Assembly (NCBI RefSeq): GCF_030273125.1
Contig: NC_081537.1
Coordinates: 18,660,603-18,724,602, forward strand
Reading direction: 5' to 3'
DNA length: 64,000 bases
Origin: Centropristis striata
Lineage: Eukaryota > Chordata > Actinopteri > Perciformes > Serranidae
Shown piece after piece: positions 1 to 13,200 of the stretch. Both the position numbers and the translations under genes were made by a program. Below the pieces are notes generated by a model. The model worked only from the letters and a program-made list of their open reading frames with translations, had not been told where the DNA came from and made no database searches. How positions within the stretch are numbered: the first letter of the stretch is position 1; the number at the start of each line of letters is the position of its first letter.

Positions 1-560
1 ATTTATGTTTTAAAACCATTGACCTAGGCTAAGGCAAAAAACTCATGGTAAGGCGTTAAAAAAGACAGTTTAAACAGTAAATAAATGTACTAAATGCCGG
101 AGTGAATTAGTTACAAGGGTCATGTGACTACCGCAAGTTACATAAAAAAACGTAACTTAAGTTAAAAATCATTTACTTTTGTTTTCACACGGGATGCGAA
201 CCCCGCTCTCCTGGATGAAAGTCTGCTGTTTATTTGACCCATTTACCACCCCAACCTCCAACCGAATGCAAGAATCTGCCCATTTAAACTTCGCTTGGCT
301 GTCAATCACAACTATGTCAGCAAGATGGCGGCGGACGCATTGGAGCGGACAGTGAAATATGGACATCTGTGCATATGACCTAAACAAACGTTTTTGACGG
401 GAGAACAGGCTGGGTTGGAAAAGAAACCTGCAGCCACATGGCCCTGACTTCAGGGATACTGGTTTCTGGTTCTGGTATTGTATTTTTTGTAATGATACCT
501 GGGCCAGCAGAACACTGAAACTGACTAATGAATAAGCGACTTGAGAGTCCATCTTATTTC
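1..560. repeat. Probable dispersed repeat, left edge
   Basis: About 100-560 contains a stretch (ACGGGATGCGAACCCCGCTC, then a CTCCTGGATGAAAGTC block and an ACCACCCC segment) resembling a dispersed teleost repeat known to me only by appearance. The 127-codon - strand open frame here matches no family I recognise and I do not call it a gene. Ends are not defined. Confidence 0.3.
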
Positions 561-3500
561 CACATCTTGTTTCATTTGTTAACCCAAATTTCTAAATATG
601 TGACCCCGAAATAGACAACAGCAAATTCTTTGCCATTCTGTTTTGGAAAAAAATCTTTGAAGCAAATATTTAGCCTTGTGCACAACATATCTGCTTGGCT
701 GAGAATTACTTTTTGACGCTTAGCCAAATACATTTGACCCGAGTTGTCTGGGTCAGCTCAGTAACATCTCCAAAATGAAATTCTTTCTTTAAAGAAAAGG
801 CACAGCAATTCATGCGTTGACATGGTATTACCTACACTACTAAAGCTCTCTTCAAACTCTTTAAATTCTTTCTGGCATACAACTGCTCCTGGCTTTAGAA
901 GGTGCCAGACCAAGTACTGATCCACTCCAATCAAGTTAAGAATGGACTTTAGGCTTTCAGGTATCACAAATAAATTGCTTCCAGACTATATTTGAGACCT
1001 CCTAGCCTGCCTGTGCACCCAAGAATGCACCCTTAAGTCTGCCAATAAGTTTCTCTCATTTCCCAAGCCCCACCTTATTCTGAAGGATGATTGAGTTGGC
1101 CTTTTTAAACAAGATTTTACCTGACCTTGTATAATTTACCCTGAGTGTGTTATCCAGACGATTTTATTATGTTATTTTCCCTTATGTTTTTTATTAATGC
1201 TCTCTTCCTGTTGACTTTATTTATCTTACGATGTTCTAAAAAAAGCACTTGTATGCCAGTTTTTTCCCCTCCCTTTGGTCAGGCCTGAGGGAACTGAACA
1301 ACATGTGTGAACACGGCATCAGGATGTATAATAAGATCCTGATGTCTTATGAAGTCAGGTTCACATATTAACTGTAATTCATGGAATTAAGAAGCTGAAA
1401 TGATTGTAGTATCACAGCATCAAAGGATTCTGTGATCAATGAGTGTGTTTGTCAAGGTCTAATGAGTGTGTTGTGGTGTCACACTGTAGGTAAAGCAATA
1501 TGCTGAGTCTTTCATTGTGCTTTTTTCTTCTCTCAAAAACCCCCCTTCACTTAGGACTGCGTAAAAGCACAGAGAGACTGATTCTGCTGCTATTTTTTGG
1601 GCATCTTTTTGGAAAAGTACTGTAGCTTAATGCTGCGTCAATTTTGTGGAGTTGGTTTCTCACACAGACGCTCTGTAACGGTGATAGGATTCTCCTTGCT
1701 TTTCAGTGTACTGTAAGCCTAATAATGCTGAGACTGTTGTTGCTGTCATCCATCGCTCGAGGGTTATTGCCCTGCATGGACACACAGCACTTTAATCTGG
1801 TTAAAAATATATTATTTTTATTGTTACAATCAGTAGATGTATTTTCAATTTATGCTCTGAGGGCACACTTTATATTATCAGTGCATTTTGTGCATGTGCT
1901 TCTCTTGGTTTAGAATTATTTTGGGATTAGATGCCTTTCTTATTTATTACTTAATTATCTACCTAGCAGGAGATGTTAGTGTTCACCTGTATCCCTCTTT
2001 ACTTTGAATTAAGAGATGCTCAAAATATTATATCAACATGGTCAAATAAGTAAAAAAACACCAACAATGAGGACTAAAAAGGCAACTTTTTTCCACATAT
2101 GAAGTATGACCGAAACTACATGTCTCATTTAAAACACGCCAAAAATAAACCATTTAGAATAACTAGAACCTATTAAAAACATAAAATTCTGCACTCCTCT
2201 GCACGACTGGGAAGCTATAGTTGATTTGGCTGAGACGAACGGTCATATGACAAATATTCACTGAAAATCTGACATAACTGCAGGCTGTTTACACAGAGCT
2301 GAGAGGAGAGGACTGGAGAAGTTGCAAGTAGAGTCATATATTTCAATATGTATAGCATGTGGTGATGCACTTTTTTTCCAAATATTCATGATATTGTGGA
2401 AAAGTGTTTTTTATGTAAATTCCATTTAAAAAAAAATGTATCTGAGAAATTTAACTTTTCTTTTTTTTTTTTAATTATGTTGATCATTAAAACTGTGTTA
2501 TTGTGCACAAAATACATTTGTGAGTAGTTTTTATTTTTTAGCAATGATTGTGCTGATTCCATAGAGCTGCAGGACAGAAATACAAGACCACAGTGAATAA
2601 AACGTAAAAAGAGCAAAAAACGCCCTGAAATGGCTTATTGAGGTTAGGAAATATATCCCCATCATGGTTGAGATAAACCAACAAGTTTTGTACAATTTTG
2701 TAGCAGTGATATGCATCAATTCCTTCTTCTCTGTTGTGTTTCCAGTCAAACACAAATGTCATGACATGATTTTCAAAAGATAAAAGTTCACACTGACATC
2801 TGAGCTCATAAGCAGAAACCCATTGTTTACACTATTCACTCCACTTGATACCATGTATTTGATGCCAGATTACAAATCATCTTTCATGTTAAAATGCTAC
2901 CTGTATTTTTCAGATGTAATAAAGCTCTATAGCTGTATTGTAGTCAGACTAAATCCTCAAACAAAGTCTCTCAAACATCCTCAGTGTATTTGATCAACCT
3001 GTAGATTCACAATGCTCTGAACACAACAGTGGTCCTGGTAGCTGTTTATTTTATCCAAGCCGGAGTTATTTTTGTGGTGCTGAATCCATACTGTAAGTAA
3101 ATTTGCTTCTCTTATAAGAAAACACAGCTTTCAATCTGCCAGGAGAATCGTACAAAGAAGAGGTAAAGCGGCCTGTGGCTTGGGAACAGCATAGCAAAGA
3201 AAAAAACAACTTAAATGTCACAAAAAAATCTGCATAATTTCATTTGGGGAAAAAAAGAAAAGATAATCATCTCATCTTTGAAACACACTCCAAAGGCCTT
3301 TTAATGAAAAATGTATCAATCTCTACCCGGCCCAGTTATCAGCAGCTCCTTATGAAACTGTCGTGGGCCCTGCTGCGTCGCTCCACATTATGATTTTTAC
3401 CAAGCGAGTGTGCTGGCATTTCCCCGTCCCCCTGCTGCCTCCCTCTCCCCTGAGCTGGATGTTGGATCGGAACAAATTGAAGACGGCACTTTGGACCTTG

Positions 3501-5149
3501 CCAGTCTTTAACCTCTCCCCAACTTGTCCTGACTCTTGATTTGTCTCTCTTTCACTCACTTTTCCCCGCTCTCAAAAAAAACATACACCAGAAAAAAAGC
3601 CTAAATGCATCTCTCACCTGCCCTTTAAACATCTGTGAGTCTTTATCCTCTCCCTCGTCTCCCTCTTCCACATTCTCACCCTGCCTTCCCTTTTTTGTTG
3701 CCTTATCTTCTCCCGAATGTGCTCCTCCTGACCGTCCTCACTGTCCCTTCACACTGTCTGTCCTACCGAAGATCACTTTTGTAGCTATGGTAACCGGTTT
3801 GCCACCATGTTGGAAAACATCATTATGCTTGCACAAAAAGAGATATCTTCCCCCAGCAGAGTCGTGCAGCAGGACAGCCTTGCTGCTCAGTAATTTCCAT
3901 ATGTTATAATGTAATCAGCTCTTCAGCCTTTAGCAACGCTTAATTGATTTTCATAGCCTCGCACAATAGATTGGAGTTTTTTTCCCCTCCTTTTTAAATA
4001 CCCATTCCCTTTTTTTTCAACCCGATTATTACATTATATTATTTGCACTGCAGTGTTATTCAAAGAATGTCTCACCATCAGATAGTGAGTTTAATAATCG
4101 GCTGTTGCTGAATTAATCGCAAGACATGCAAGCTAATGACAAAATTGGACTGATGTGAGTAGAGTCCGTTGTGAACAATGCTCCTCAGCAGTACAGACCT
4201 CCCCAATCGCCTTCCTTAATCACAGCCACTTAAATCTATCTCCCTGTTTGATCAGCACATTAGCCCATATAAATGCAATGTGAGGAAAATGAGATTACAG
4301 GGTTTCGGCATCGAGCCGCGTCACAACTTAATGCCTGTGGTTTGGAAATAAGTGGAATGCATTTCAAATCCCCAGCTTTTTCGCACCATCCTGTCAGTCT
4401 CATTTTCATCCTCTTTGTTTGTCTCTCATGCTTGCTTTCTTTCCTCTCTTTTAATTCCTCCCCACCTCTCTCTCCGTAACAGATATTACATCACCTGGCA
4501 AAGAATCACAATAATCTTTTCATCCTTTTCTCACCTATTCTGTTTCAATGTCACACACGTTGCGTTAAAGCATCGAATCCCCAAGTTCATTCGCACTGTT
4601 AGCTGTTAGGAGGAGATAAAGTATCCTGGAGAAACAGTGAGACGGAGAGAGAAAGTTACTCGGGAAGGATAAAAGAAAGACAGACTTGAGCTCAGAATGG
4701 TTCGAAATGAGGAAAGAGGGACCAGAGAAGGACAAGAGACTAGAGCAGCTTGTGTATTCTGTTTGAAGTCCATGCCCATGGGCCACAAAACCGTATTGAT
4801 CTGGTGCTGTTGTTATGCTAAGGATGGGCTCTGAGATGATGCCATATACTCTTGGATAAATTGATTATGCTGAAGAGTGCATGGCTGGCTCCCTACTGGG
4901 GTGCGTAAAAATGATTTATGTACCCATATGTCCACTCTGGTCATGAGACCAGCTACATCATAAACACAGAGTTAGGAGTTTGGCCATGGTGCAAAATGAG
5001 AGCACACTCACGAAAAAATAAAATCCTAATAGATATTATAGACCGCTATTCTTCCCACGTACACTGTGTGCTCCTTCATAGCTCCGCTTTCTATCCTCTG
5101 TTCCTCCACCTCCGGAGAGGTTGTTTTCATGGAGATCTAAGTAATTAGA
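561..5149. other. Intron of insyn2a/dock1, no feature recognised
   Basis: AT-rich intronic DNA. Contains poly-T/poly-A runs (2450-2470) and CT-rich stretches at 3540-3720 and 4380-4480. No exon with recognisable protein similarity and no complete transposon ends were seen. Confidence 0.5.
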
Positions 5150-5480
5150 TTGCCATTTAATCCTCCTGCCTGTGTGAATACAACTGCTATATTTAATTCT
5201 GTGTCCAATCAACACAATTTACCATGCCAAGCGAGTCTCTTAAAGTAGAACTTGGGTCAATTCAACAGATTTTAAACATCTCACTTAGAGAACGTCTGCC
5301 CTTTTTATCAAATTGAAACCTCGCCAGGCACCGCTGAGGTTTGTCAGAAATGAGCTTTCTATTTTGTATTGAATTTCTGTTTCTCTGCACTACCTTCGCC
5401 GATGAAGCGTCTCATTTGATTGTGGCAGATCTAGAAAGCCGAGTTGGGGATTTTTTGATGTTAATATAGCGCCTGTTTGA
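5150..5480. promoter_or_regulatory. Possible conserved non-coding element
   Basis: Low-repeat, balanced-composition stretch with several homeodomain-like TAATTA/ATTTAAT cores (about 5140-5205) and no simple repeats. It has the look of a vertebrate enhancer-type element, but this rests on texture only and needs cross-species alignment. Confidence 0.2.
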
Positions 5481-6789
5481 AGACAGTTGTCATTGTGTGT
5501 TCACAATCAGCAGCGACCAAGTCAAGGGACAAATCTGACCCGACTTCTTCCGTTCTAACTTTATAGAATCAGGCAGTTTCTCTCTGGGGATTTTTAAGCA
5601 CAGGTAAGAAAAATCTAGATAACACTGATGTGTTGACAGGTATGTATAATTGGCTCATATTGAGATAGGCATACTTAATCATAGTTTTTATTGCAGCCTG
5701 CATTTTGCATATTTTAAACCCTCATTGGGAATTCAGGTCATGCTGATATATAAATGAAATACCTTTCCCGACACACCAGTGATGAGTATAGATACACGCT
5801 GAGCTGCCAAGAATATCTCTACAAAAAGAACCGTAGAATGGAATTGCTCATATATATTTTTTTTAAATTAGACGCATTATCACACTGCAGTTTGTGCTCA
5901 CAAATTCGGAGGGATGGGAGCTGGAGAGTCTGCAGAGGCTGGCACAGCAGGACATGGAGGATAGGTAGACCAGAAAGAGCAGGGCCTCCTCCTCCCCAGG
6001 GCCAAATCCCACTGAGTTACCATTAAACACGGTGCTAACTAATTTATAATACCAGGCGAGCTCCCACCTCAGCAGTCTCTCCTCCATCCTTTTAACCCCG
6101 GACTCGACCCATCGCCTCATAATTCCCACACGTCATGTTGTGCTATTCCTGTGTCCTTCACATCATATGCCATAATTCAGCTCACCTCGCTCCATCTTGC
6201 TGTCATCGAATTGCAGTAAAAGCCACCGTTCTTGTTGTCCTCCCTGCAGCCACGCAGGGGGGGACCCGCCGCGATTTTAAACACACTCCGCCTCACGACA
6301 CGATGCACCTTCCTCAGCTCAAACATCAGAGGGAACGCAGCTGCGCCCCGCTCCTTCATTTACAGGAGCCGAGTGAAGTTTGGCCAGAGGCTTATCAGTT
6401 ATTGAGAGCAGTAGATAGAAAATGATTTAAATGACTCTTCAGAGGCAAAATGCCGACTGAGTGGAACAGCAATGTCCACTAAAAACAGTTTTATTGATCA
6501 CCTTTCACCCTCCTACTCTTTAAATCTCTGTTCTCTCTCATCTCTGCCTACTGCGGTTCTGACTGTTAGAATCATACTTTTTCTAAGCAAAAAGAAAAAC
6601 ATATGCACACGCAGGTTGTGTCATGCAGTTCCTGCAGACTGTCATTCTCACTGTGTATCAGAGAGGAAGGCTCAAGCCTCACAGAGGTGTTAGGAGCTGC
6701 AAGGCTTTGTTGGCAGCTCAGGGCGATGGACTGTGAACTCTGATCCAACACGGGATCTCACAGTTGGACTTGAAGAGGGTGTTTTTGTT
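5481..6789. other. Intron, no feature recognised
   Basis: Unremarkable intronic DNA. A GC-rich patch at 6240-6330 was checked in all frames for the missing last insyn2a exon and does not encode it. Confidence 0.45.
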
Positions 6790-7850
6790 AAATGATGGCT
6801 TTTTAGGCCACATGAGCAACATGACTGCAGGGATGGCAACGTCAGTCAGTCAGTCAGTCAGTTTACCGCCACAATCCAGGCGGAAATATATCTCAGCAAG
6901 TGTTGAAAGGATTGCCATGAAATGTTTTGCCCAGAAGGTGCATCTTTTGACATTTCTTCTAATGCCACCATGTGCTTCACATTTGTGTTTCATAGTGAAA
7001 TGTCTCTGCAACTATTTGATTGGTTGTTGAAATTTGCTCTAGCTATTCCAGGTTTCTAAAGGATACATTAGAATGGCTTTGGTGATCCTCTAACTGTTCA
7101 TATAGATCCAAGACTTTATGACCCAGATTAGGGCTGCAAAATTCTGGGAATTTTCAAAGTTGGAAACTTTTCATGGGAATAAACGTGAATTTATGGGAAT
7201 TGAAGCTTGACCCTTAACAGGGAACTGTTAAATTTGGTAAATATATTTTAGCATTATCTTGACTAAAACAGCCAGAGTTAATGCAAGTACACTTGAATAT
7301 CTGCTATTCTTCAATCACATACACATAGCACACTGCTGACTGCAGGGCTGCTGAGGCCCCCTATCAAGGCCACGCCCCCTATGGAGACCACGCCCCTTAC
7401 ATGCACTGTGCATTCCTCTATCATATTCAATTCAATTCAATTCATTAACATGTTGAATGGGACTTTTTGTGGAAGGGGAGGAGCTCTTTTTTATTAAGTT
7501 TACTTAATTTGTGAATTGGGGGTGTCAATATTTATGTGTTTGTCGTTCAATAAAATTATTAAAACTTAAGGAAGTTCTACTTACAAATAAATCTGTTGAA
7601 ATGTCATGTTTTTTGTATTTTGAATATTTACAAAATTCCCCATTTTAACTTCCCATGGAAAGTTTCTGGAAATGTACCATAAATTGTCCACCCATTTGCA
7701 ACCCTAACCCAAATACCTGCAAAGTTAATATAACTGACTCAACTATAACATGATGGCCGTGGTAAACATTATCATGAGAACCATCAGCATGTTTGAATTG
7801 TTACAGTGAGCTTGTAATCCCATTAATCCCATATTTGCCGCTTTTTCTTA
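6790..7850 (+). mobile_element. Dispersed teleost repeat, split by a hAT insertion
   Basis: Phrases at 6885-7125 (AAATGTCTCTGCAACTATTTGAT..., CTTTGGTGATCCTCTAACT) and 7711-7810 (ATACCTGCAAAGTTAATATA, GGTAAACATTATCATGAGAA) are the two halves of a very common fish repeat whose uninterrupted copies read through ATGACCCAAATACCTGCAAA. The halves are separated exactly by the element at 7129-7706. A (CAGT)n run lies at 6841-6861. The class of the host repeat is unknown to me. Confidence 0.6.
7129..7706. mobile_element. Non-autonomous hAT-type DNA transposon
   Basis: Left end TAGGGCTGCAAAATTC and right end ATTTGCAACCCTA are inverted repeats. The 8 bases outside are ACCCAGAT (7121-7128) and ACCCAAAT (7707-7714), a hAT-length target duplication with one change. 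The body has no coding capacity. It is inserted inside an older dispersed repeat, which confirms the boundaries. Confidence 0.85.
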
Positions 7851-8527
7851 ATATGCTACTGAAACGAGGACTTCATTGTCAAAATTGATGCCAATAATGC
7901 TCTGCCAGTCAACTAATCGATTAATCGGCTTCTTGTCTCTTCAGCATTAACATGCCATTCACAACTCAAGGGAACCTGAGCAGCAATTTACACACGCTTA
8001 CGCACACACACATTCATAAAGTGAGAACTCTGCACCGTTGTAGACTAATGACTTTGGACTTGTGTGTGCTGCTTGTCAAATCCGTTGAACTGCACATACG
8101 TAGAGACTCAGTTGGCTTGGCAACAGCACAGAGTGATGATATTTTATGATGCTTGGATGGTAATTAATTTCACCTTTTTGCTCTCTCATTCTATAGCATG
8201 CATCCTCTCTGATTCCTCCCAGCGCCCTTTTGTCTCTAATTCGAGCTAACCCTACACCTGCTGCACACCCTCCACTGAATGAAGGGGTGTGAAGGAACAA
8301 AGGGAGAATCAGGCAGAGATGTATAAATGATAAGAGAGGGAGAAAGAGAGAGAGAGAGCGGTGTGTAAATGTCACACGTCCCCATGTGCTCATTAACAGC
8401 ATCCACATTAGTCTTGTACCCCCCTCTACTCTCCACCGTCCCTTTTTCCACCTGTTCACTTTCCCTCAAGGAGAAAGGACAGGGCACATTTAGATCATTG
8501 TGTCTTTGAAGAGGAATGGCTACTAAC
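7851..8527. other. Intron flanking insyn2a exon 2
   Basis: No gene seen. Contains a short (GA)n run at 8341-8360 and pyrimidine-rich stretches. The 127-codon - strand open frame across 8076-8459 is low-complexity and matches nothing I recognise. Confidence 0.5.
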
Positions 8528-8599
8528 CTGTAAATAATGCATGCGCTGTTCCGGCATGTGTCGCAGTTGGCCGTGTCCTGTCCGGTTCGATAGGAGAGT
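8528..8599 (-). CDS. insyn2a: insyn2a second coding exon (72-base micro-exon)
   Basis: Reading the - strand, an acceptor (CTTCCCCGCAG) precedes 8599 and a donor (GTTAGT) follows 8528. The 72 bases complete the split glycine codon and then read LSYRTGQDTANCDTC followed by RNSACIIY, ending on AG, the first two bases of a serine or arginine codon. This is the segment that follows GEAHREG in the vertebrate INSYN2A protein, as I recall it essentially residue for residue. The exon is a multiple of three with phase 2 at both ends, so skipping it would keep the frame. It carries three cysteines in a CDTCRNSAC cluster. The intron between it and the first coding exon is about 9.1 kb (8600-17692). The final exon, expected to begin with a VELDF-like sequence and end near KLWFL, was not found in 1-8527 and is probably beyond the left edge. 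Confidence 0.93.
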
Positions 8600-9753
8600 C
8601 TGCGGGGAAGATAAGAGTCGTGAATGAGTAATTACAGGACTTGTTAAGCTGCTCCCTCACACCTTCCTCTCTCATCTTGTTTGTCATCCCTCGTTAGCGG
8701 GACCCAAGTAAATGAGGGTGACGAGGAGTCATGCTGCCCTCCTGAGTGGCCTATGTCCGGCAGCCGGGGCACAGAGAGCACAGTGTCGGCCATTAGCTGT
8801 GGCTGACTGATTTGAGGTCAGATAAGGCAAAGGAGTACACAGGATTTGAATCTGAACTGCAGTTCTTGAACTTGTGTCAGGATTGTTACAATTTAAATGA
8901 AATAATAACACAAATAGGTTTGGCTGCTACTTAGGATTATTCTATTATAGATTTTTTTCTTTTTGTATATAAAAATGCTATAACACACTCTATCCTTCCC
9001 TTACGTTCCCCCTTTTTACTCACACTCGAGAAATCCTACCATTGATTAATCCATTCTGTGCTGCATCGTGTTGTAAAACACACTAAGAGTTATCATCAGT
9101 ATGAACATTTTGCACAACCATTTATTATCTGGAAAGAAACAACATGGAAATGAGACAGGTCCTCCAAGCAGATAAAAGTTGGCAGTTATGCTTAGGACAG
9201 CAGCCCTTTGGCTTCATACAGTCAACCCGTCTTAATTTCATTGTGATATTGATCCACTGCATTCACATTGAAACCCATCAATATCTTATTATATTACATC
9301 CTGTGTGTCCTTATATCGTTCTTGTTTCGTTTGCCACTGAGATAAATTATTGTCATGAACCAATCCCATTATGGATTCCTATTCCTCATGGGGCAGCTAA
9401 AGACCAGGTGATGACCCTGAATGGAACGACTTGGTTACATGCTTCAAAGGCTCAATGGCTTTCTTATTGGATTAGCATGTGGGAATGTGCATATTGATGG
9501 ACAGCGATAGGTTTCCACTTATAATTAATGACATAGTACAGTGGAAGCAGGCTGTGGACTCACTTCTCCAGTGACGGGGACGAGAAGGAGACACTCTGCT
9601 GGTTGGTTTTATGGTTACGACCCACACTGCTGCATCAACAGAAAACAGTCTAGTAAACCCACTACAACTGACAGGCTTTTTGTAGCTGTGAATCACCCAT
9701 CCTTCATCAACCCTTCACAACCAACTGATTATATAGAGTCACATAGTAGCTAC
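8600..9753. other. insyn2a intron, nothing recognised
   Basis: Plain intronic sequence between the micro-exon and the hAT-like element starting at 9754. Open frames here are short and unlike known proteins. Confidence 0.5.
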
Positions 9754-10290
9754 TAGGGATGGGAATAATTAATCAATGATTGATTAATGGGTGTTAAGAA
9801 TTTGGTCATCACGTGGATTTTTTAATTGATCTGTGTATTTTTTAATATTATCTATGACTGCGTGTCAGTACTGAACTGAAATGAAAAACGGCCGAGCTTT
9901 CAGTTCTGCAGCTGTACGTGAATAAGCCAATGAGCTGAGAATTAAGTTGGATAAAGCAGTTTGCAAACTGAAAGCTGCAATAACAATTGTAAAACACACA
10001 GAAATACAACAGTGGTAATTTGAGCAAAACAAGCTTACTGTATCAAACCTAGCATAAAGTACTAGGTTTAATTTTATCCAAAACTTATTTAAACACAAAA
10101 AACACACTTTAATATGCAAGATTACTGTGAAAACGAACCTCATGCCTCTTCAGGGGTTAAAACATGAACCATTGAACTCCTCCACGTTATCTTCAGTTTA
10201 ATCTCAGTTGATTTAGTTTTACGTTCGACAGGAAGTCTCTTTTCGTCCTTTCAAAATGAAAGCATAAGTTATCAAAACACAACTGTTTTT
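9754..10290. mobile_element. Decayed copy of the TAGGGATGGGA hAT family
   Basis: Starts with TAGGGATGGGAATAATTAAT and aligns by eye along its length with the complete element at 48754-49375, sharing for example AAGCCAATGAGCTGAGAATT and TACTAGGTTTAATTTT. The right inverted end is not recognisable, so the 3' boundary near 10290 is approximate. A 92-codon - strand open frame lies inside it and is not a gene. Confidence 0.75.
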
Positions 10291-13200
10291 AGTATTTGCT
10301 AATTGACTTTGTGTTAGGATCAATTAACCAATGTCTCAAATATTTTTTAACTGATTTCATAAAGCACAGGCTGTGTCAAAAGTTGAAATTGTTTTGGTTT
10401 TATTCTCCCTGGTGTTTGGACATCTACTTTAGATTGGATGATTTATGCCCTTGCCCCATTATAATGGATGACAATTCAATTTCATTTGAGGTGCTATCAG
10501 CAATGAAAAACTACAGCAACGTGCCTTTGCAGAAACAGTGTTGCCACTCCGGACAGTCTGCAGAGTTACAAGTGGAAAATGAAAACTGTTCACAGTGAGG
10601 TCTGTAGATATCTGCAGTAATGGGCACTTTTGTTTTCGTGCCCATTACTGTTTTCGTTTTCATTTAGTTTCTGTTTTGTTATGTGTTGCTGTTGATTTAA
10701 AGTTTTGTTGTGCTTTTAACCAGCGCTGTATTCACGACCAACTTATTTGAGTCAAGTCTAATACCAGGTCCAGTTAAGACCAGGTCCAAAAGAGTCCAAA
10801 TCGGCTCCCATTCAAGACAATATTAGGCGTCTTTCCAATGCAATTATAGTGATTAAATAGTTAGAAGGGACAGAAATAATTTGGCTATGAACTAGATTAA
10901 TCTATTCCTCTAACATCAAACTAATTTAATGCATTATGTAGGGAGAAACAGCAAATCAGGCAACCATCTGTACAATGGATCCCAGGTTAACAGCTGGGAA
11001 CAAGTTGACCAATAGCCGAGCCAGAGACTAAGTGTACAACAAGTGCTCTTAAGTCTGGACTCAAGTATGAAAGCCCTGCTTTTAACACCACAGACAGAAT
11101 TCCATTTACTTCCATTAAATTGTGTCAAAGCAGAAATCATTAGATGCCACGGGAGGAAAGTGAGAACATTTTATTTTTTGTTTGTTTTTTTCTGTAATTT
11201 GGTCAGCCAACCCTTTAAAAAACACTCACTGTCATGAGGGTCAGGGTTTGTCAAATGAAAATCGTTGCAGAATCCGTTGGATTCTCCTCCTTGTGGATGT
11301 TAATGTGCTAACTTTCACATTTGCTTCTCAACTCCTAATCTTTGTAGTAGCAGAGACATTTTTCAATTCTCTCTCAGGGACTCTTGTCACGCAGCCCATA
11401 AGGTACGGCACCAATAAAAATTAAACTGCTATCATAAATTTCCTGTCCTTATCTACTCGTTTCTGTGCTATATGCTCTGACAGGTATATGAGAGGTGTTG
11501 ATATCAATATTGTTATTTAAGGCTGCTGCCGAATGAGGTAATGGAAGGAGTCTGAGAAGAGGATAAGTGCAGTGATGCGGGGAAGTTTGCAGCTTGGACT
11601 AATTGTAATTAAGGGGCTTGGCGTTGGGGAGGGGGGTGACAGTGAAGAGCAGTGGGGAAGTTCAAGGCCGTCTTCACTTTCCACCTAGGTAAGCTGATCA
11701 ATAAGCAGGCGATGGGGCAGACAGGCAACTGGGTCACGTCCTTTGAACAACTCACCCTTATTCTCTCTATCTCTCACCCTCATGCTGTCTAGATCTCTTT
11801 CTCTCTCCATCTCCCGTCCCCCCCGCCCCTCTTTCACACTGAGTTGATAAGAGAAAATAAGAGAGAAGAGCTCATTTCGGGAAGCCTCCCTGGGGAGAGC
11901 CAAGCCAAAAGTGCCATTAACAGTATATTTATCCACCCCTGCCCTCTTTGTGCCACTAAGTGAGCCCTCCCAAAGGTCACTGAGTGGGTGGGAGTCCAAA
12001 GGCATAAAAACATGCGCACATACACAGTGTTAATAGACAGGCTATAGCAACAAGTCCCCATGAGTGTGATTAATTGGATCTGGCCTGCCAACACTGGCTG
12101 ATGATGCAGCAAATTTATTCCTGAGCTTTGTGCTGTTGGATGCAGCCAACGATGTTTTCTAGAACTGCATCACACCCTTCACACTGTGATGTGTATGCCC
12201 TGGGCAGGGCTGGACCTATGGGATATATGTGACTGTGCACCTGCATGCATGGTCTGTGGGGACATAAGGCAAACTCTTTTTTTTCCCCCAGCATCTTGGT
12301 AGTCTGACTCACTGAATGTAGAGTGATGGTATAAGCGTGTATAGGTGCATCTCCGCTATCTATTCTGCAGGGGCGTCTCAGACAGTTGTGATTGGTTTAA
12401 AGACTTACAAACAAGTTGGAGCACTTTTTCCCCTATTTTAGAATGAAAATGTGTGCAGCTAGACCATTCTCCAGTGCTGACACAGATCTGTGGAGCTAGG
12501 TCTGGCTATGAGAGACTAGTATCGTGGTAAGAGCTGCTCATACACTCTATAAAGTTCTAATAATGAAAATACCAAAGGAGAAGTTGTGCCTTTTCCTTGT
12601 CCTTCTTACTTTCTTTTATATGCATGCTTACTAGCTGTTTTCCTCTTCAATTGTCGCCATTCCTATTGAGTTGCAAAGTGGAATATGTGGTTTAAGGGTT
12701 TTAGGGTCTGGACCTCCTGTTCATTTTCTGTATAGCATTGCATTTTCGGCATTCAACTATTCAAGCTGAATCATCAGTAAAAAAAAAAAAAAGAGTATTT
12801 CTAAAAATATCTAGATCACAGATCCATGGTAAAAGATGCAACCTTGTTCATAAACAGAGCTACCAATAGAATCGCAGTGCTTCAAATTCTGATTCAACAA
12901 ATTAAATAAGTTTGCTTTTGGATTCTGGCTCCGTTAAAATGAATTGAGAAACAATGGTGTGAGATAAAAAGGTGTCTAAATTTGCTGAGGTTTGATTTCT
13001 GACTGATTTCTTCTCCATACATTATTCTTTCAAAACTTTTAGATTTAACATTGAAAAAAATTACATCAGGGACCAGTAGTTCCTCTCTCTTTATCCATTG
13101 CACACACTTGTTGTCTTCCTCGTGACTAATTTGCAAATGTGTTTTAGTCTGGAACCTCTCGGTTAATTTTTATTTCCAAGGGGCGTTCCCGACAAGTGCA

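Noticed and set aside
169..552. 127-codon - strand open frame at the left edge
   Set aside because: Overlaps repeat-like sequence and has no recognisable domain; not the missing insyn2a last exon, which should contain VELDF-like and KLWFL-like ends.
8076..8459. 127-codon - strand open frame close to insyn2a exon 2
   Set aside because: Low-complexity content from GA-rich DNA, no splice-consistent link or homology to INSYN2A.
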